Shown: positions 32,304-34,368 of the stretch, one piece after another | Layout of the letters: each line of letters opens with the position of its first letter | Numbering within the stretch: the first letter of the stretch is position 1 | Origin: UMGS1002 sp045586785 | GTDB taxonomy: Bacteria; Bacillota; Clostridia; Oscillospirales; CAG-272 | Assembly (NCBI GenBank): GCA_045586785.1 | Contig: JAZNBA010000048.1 | Location: forward strand, 1-34,368 | Length of the DNA stretch: 34,368 bases | Direction: 5' to 3' | The notes under the pieces: generated by a model | Told to the model about the DNA's origin: nothing | What the model saw: the letters and a program-made list of their open reading frames with translations, nothing else | The model's database searches: none | Translations under genes and position numbers: made by a program

Positions 32304-32324
32304 GATGTAAGAGGTAATAAGTAA
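32291..32324 (+). repeat. 13-bp direct repeat spanning the PASTA gene stop codon
   Basis: AGGTAATAAGTAA at 32291-32303 and again at 32312-32324, 21-bp period. The first copy contains the stop codon. A small tandem duplication at the edge of the hairpin array. Confidence 0.85.
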
Positions 32325-32328
32325 AGAA

Positions 32329-32482
32329 GCTTTTCGCCCAAAAGGGCGAAAAGCCTCATTAATGTTTGCGTAGCAAACATTTCACATTTGCGCAAGCAAA
32401 TATTTCACGCGCCGAAGGCGTATTTCACATTTGCGTAAGCAAATATTTCACTGGATTATATGCTCTGCGAGCATATAATCCA
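32329..32482. repeat. Tandem array of six variable hairpins with ATTTCAC linkers
   Basis: Palindromes at 32329-32354 (11-bp arms), 32361-32381, 32386-32401, 32410-32420, 32429-32444 and 32452-32482 (14-bp arms, TGC loop). The linker ATTTCAC at 32379, 32402, 32422 and 32445 is the reverse complement of the GTGAAAT linker of the 23803 array, so this array runs in the opposite direction. The last linker supplies the stop codon of the esterase and the last palindrome lies in its coding sequence. Confidence 0.9.
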
Positions 32483-33218
32483 TGGCCGGTCGTATCCACT
32501 TATCCCAGAATGCCCAGTTGTGAACACCGGGGGCGGAGGTGAAGGAATACTCAAATTCGGGATGCTCTGCCATAAAGTCGCGGAAGGTTATGTTGTCGGC
32601 GTAAAGACCGTCCTCGGTGCCGCACGCCGAGTAAAGGCGCGGGCGGGGAGCGTCGGCGGGCCAATTCTTGATAAGATAGAACAGATCGGAGTCGGAATCG
32701 CGGAAATGCTCGCGGCAGTCGATGCCCCAGATAGACTGCGCAAGAGAAATGCGCTCGTCCCAGATGGTGTTCATGATGCGGGTCGCCATGTCAACACAGC
32801 CCGAAAGACTTGCCGCGGCAGCGTACTGATGAGGACGCATCAAGGCGATACGGAAAGCGCCGTAGCCGCCCATGGAAAGACCTGCTATAAATGTCTTTTC
32901 GCGCTTGTGGCTGAGACGGAATATTTTGCGTGTGTAGGCTACCAGCTCATCTGCGACGTAGGTAAAATAGTCCTCGCCGAACTTCATATCGTGATAAAAG
33001 CTGTTTTCACCGTCGGGCATAACGACAGCGATGTTGCGGTCCTGAGCGTAGCGCTCAATGCTGGTCTTGCGCTCCCAGTCGGTATGGTTGCCGTGCATAC
33101 CGTGCAGCAGGTACAGCGTTGGGATGTCATCGGCAGGGGCGTTTTCGGGAATGACGACGGTAATGCCCGTGGTCTTGTTGAGGGCGGGGGAGCGGTATTG
33201 TATGTTGAACAGTGCCAT
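32448..33218 (-). CDS. Alpha/beta-hydrolase esterase (esterase D / tributyrin esterase family)
   Basis: 256 aa, no signal peptide. Family features in order: YLLHGMHGNHTDW (36-48), oxyanion region, nucleophile elbow GLSMGG (113-118, Ser115), acid in CGTEDGLYADN, and catalytic His in GVHNWAFWDKW near the end. Relatives include acetyl- and feruloyl-esterases and S-formylglutathione hydrolases; substrate not assignable. ATG with AAAGGA upstream and a near-consensus promoter at 33251-33279. The stop codon (plus strand 32448-32450) and last 11 codons lie within the hairpin array. Inserted on the opposite strand between the PASTA gene and rsgA. Confidence 0.9.
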   Translation of the reverse strand: MALFNIQYRSPALNKTTGITVVIPENAPADDIPTLYLLHGMHGNHTDWERKTSIERYAQDRNIAVVMPDGENSFYHDMKFGEDYFTYVADELVAYTRKIFRLSHKREKTFIAGLSMGGYGAFRIALMRPHQYAAAASLSGCVDMATRIMNTIWDERISLAQSIWGIDCREHFRDSDSDLFYLIKNWPADAPRPRLYSACGTEDGLYADNITFRDFMAEHPEFEYSFTSAPGVHNWAFWDKWIRPAMDYMLAEHIIQ

Positions 33219-33250
33219 GGGAGAGTTTCCTTTCTTTGGTTATTAACATT

Positions 33251-33279
33251 ATTATATATCAAAAAATCGAGTTTGTAAA
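33251..33279 (-). promoter_or_regulatory. Promoter of the esterase gene
   Basis: On the minus strand TTTACA (33274-33279), 17-bp spacer, TATAAT (33251-33256). The start would be near 33244, leaving a leader of about 25 nt. rsgA begins 19 bases from its -35, so the two units are tightly divergent. Confidence 0.85.
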
Positions 33280-33297
33280 TATTTTTTCGGAGGAATT

Positions 33298-34185
33298 ATG
33301 ACGGGAATCATTATTGCGTCAAGCGGAGGACTTTATACCGTTCGGACGGAGGAGGGGACTGTACAGTGCAGACCTCGCGGGGTGTTCAGACACAAGCACG
33401 AAAAGGTGCTGGTGGGCGACCGCGTTGAGTTGACACACGAGAGCGAGGGCACGGTCATCAGCGCTATTAAAGAACGCAAAAACGCGCTTATACGTCCGCC
33501 CATGGCAAATCTTGATTATATATTCGTAACAGCGGCGTCGGCGTCTCCCGCGCCCGATGCGTTTATGCTGGACAAGCTGACCACCATCGCCGAGTACAAT
33601 AAAATAAAGCCCGTTATCGTTATCGGAAAGTGCGAGCTGGACCGCACACGCGCAGAGCAGCTTTGCGAGGTATACAGACTTGCAGGTTATGACACTTTTA
33701 TGGTAAGCTGTCATACGGGCGAGGGTATTGAGGACGTAAAAAATTACATAAACAATCTGCCCGCGGGCAGTATTTCGGCGTTTGCGGGTGCGTCGGGCGT
33801 GGGCAAGTCCTCGCTGATGAATCTGCTGTTTCCCGACCTGGGACTTGAGACCTCGTCGGTCAGCGTTAAGACCGAGAGAGGGCGCCACACCACGCGGTCC
33901 GTCACGCTTTATCCGTCGGGAGAGGGTTATATTGCAGATACGCCCGGTTTTTCCATGTTGGACTTCGAGCATTTCGACTTTTTCACCAAGGACGATCTGC
34001 CCGACACGTTTCCCGAGTTTTCCGAGCTGTTCGGCGCGTGCAAATACACCAAGTGTACACACACCAAGGAGGACGGCTGCGCCATACTTGCCGCCGTCAG
34101 GGAGGGTAAGATCGCCAAGTCGCGGCATGACAGCTATCTTGCGCTTTATGAGGTGCTGAAGAACAAGCACTCTTGGGATAAGTAG
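33298..34185 (+). CDS. rsgA: Ribosome small subunit-dependent GTPase RsgA
   Basis: 295 aa circularly permuted GTPase that checks late 30S maturation. N-terminal OB fold (about 1-65), permuted G domain, and C-terminal zinc domain with Cys248, Cys253, His255 and Cys261. G1 GASGVGKS (164-171), the RHTTR switch (196-200) and G3 DTPGFS (214-219) are intact. The G4 motif, normally NKxD, reads GKCE (110-113). Length usual. ATG with GGAGG upstream. It follows rlmN and the PASTA gene, the remains of the rlmN-prpC-prkC-rsgA cluster. Confidence 0.95.
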   Translation: MTGIIIASSGGLYTVRTEEGTVQCRPRGVFRHKHEKVLVGDRVELTHESEGTVISAIKERKNALIRPPMANLDYIFVTAASASPAPDAFMLDKLTTIAEYNKIKPVIVIGKCELDRTRAEQLCEVYRLAGYDTFMVSCHTGEGIEDVKNYINNLPAGSISAFAGASGVGKSSLMNLLFPDLGLETSSVSVKTERGRHTTRSVTLYPSGEGYIADTPGFSMLDFEHFDFFTKDDLPDTFPEFSELFGACKYTKCTHTKEDGCAILAAVREGKIAKSRHDSYLALYEVLKNKHSWDK

Positions 34186-34204
34186 AGTAAATTTGACATA
34201 ATAA

Positions 34205-34229
34205 AAGGCTCTCCCTTTGGGAGAGCCCA
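34205..34229. repeat. Partial CTCTCC-framed palindrome
   Basis: GGCTCTCCC-TTT-GGGAGAGCC just after rsgA, a half element of the family at 30003. It stands before the real terminator. Confidence 0.75.
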
Positions 34230-34237
34230 GTCCGCTG

Positions 34238-34276
34238 ACAAAGCCTATCTCAAGCAAGAGATAGGCTTTGTTTTTT
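34238..34276 (+). terminator. Rho-independent terminator after rsgA
   Basis: 14-bp stem (34238-34251 with 34258-34271), loop AAGCAA, then a run of Ts. About 50 bases after the rsgA stop. Confidence 0.92.
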
Positions 34277-34277
34277 A

Positions 34278-34368
34278 TTAAGGTGGAGGAAAAACGCAAG
34301 AAAACTTGAGGAGGTATTCCCACAGCGCATCGCTATTTTCTTCATATTCTGCACGGCGGCAGTGAGGA
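34278..34368 (-). CDS. Possible C-terminal end of an unidentified gene cut by the window edge
   Basis: On the minus strand a frame enters from the right edge and stops at TAA (34278-34280) next to the terminator. It reads about 29 residues, including RAEYEENSDALWEYLLKF, which has a helical, protein-like composition. Other frames are broken by stops. Too short to assign a family; it could be chance. Confidence 0.35.
   Translation of the reverse strand, partial: PHCRRAEYEENSDALWEYLLKFSCVFPPP

Overview
The window looks like a chromosomal segment of a Gram-positive anaerobe of the class Clostridia, probably near the Oscillospiraceae/Ruminococcaceae. The evidence is: GdpP-RplI-DnaB together; RimP-NusA-RnpM(YlxR)-YlxQ-InfB in one operon; RpmH-RnpA-YidD-YidC-KhpB(Jag); Mini-RNase III; a PASTA protein between RlmN and RsgA; strong AGGAGG-type ribosome sites; frequent TTG/GTG starts; and intergenic palindromic repeats of the kind common in gut Clostridia. 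Almost all of it is housekeeping. No prophage, transposase, CRISPR array, rRNA or convincing tRNA was seen.

Layout. 1-290: contig-edge direct repeat and the ftsH terminator. 298-7987 (minus): gdpP, rplI, dnaB, tilS, hpt, ftsH, read in that order from a strong promoter near 8.06-8.08 kb. 8208-13567 (plus): rimP, nusA, rnpM, ylxQ, infB, from a promoter with a leader hairpin, ending at a terminator. 13734-16363: tandem AEC transporters and a DUF4886-like SGNH hydrolase. 16500-18934: holA and mnmE. 18956-20080: a largely non-protein region with a small Cys-rich gene, a promoter-to-terminator structured RNA of about 207 nt on the minus strand, and several repeats. 20091-23751: rpmH, rnpA, yidD, yidC, khpB. 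23803-24174: a tandem hairpin array. 24201-26780: two tandem SGNH/GxDLY hydrolases coupled to mrnC. 26992-29991: ppiB, a small membrane Cys-rich protein (minus), prmC, ddl. 30193-34185: rlmN, a kinase-less PASTA protein, a second hairpin array, an esterase (minus), rsgA.

How the parts fit. The genes serve translation and RNA metabolism (initiation factor, ribosomal proteins, tRNA and rRNA modification, RNase P protein, ribosome GTPase), replication (DnaB, HolA), membrane protein insertion and quality control (YidC/YidD, FtsH), c-di-AMP turnover (GdpP) and cell wall synthesis or sensing (Ddl, PASTA protein). Accessory cargo is a set of tandemly duplicated transporters and SGNH esterases.

The most interesting material is outside ordinary genes. 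(i) The minus-strand RNA at 19423-19217 has a near-consensus promoter, a closing stem of about 29 bp that starts at the predicted transcription start, and a UUCG-capped terminator. A Cys-rich mini-gene follows directly, so it is either a free-standing sRNA or a riboswitch/attenuator-like leader. (ii) Two arrays of sequence-variable perfect palindromes are joined by an invariant GTGAAAT/GTGATAT linker. One has used the 3' end of a real gene as a palindrome arm. (iii) The PrkC locus appears to have lost its kinase and phosphatase but kept a TM-PASTA protein. (iv) YidC carries Glu where the family's groove Arg is expected.
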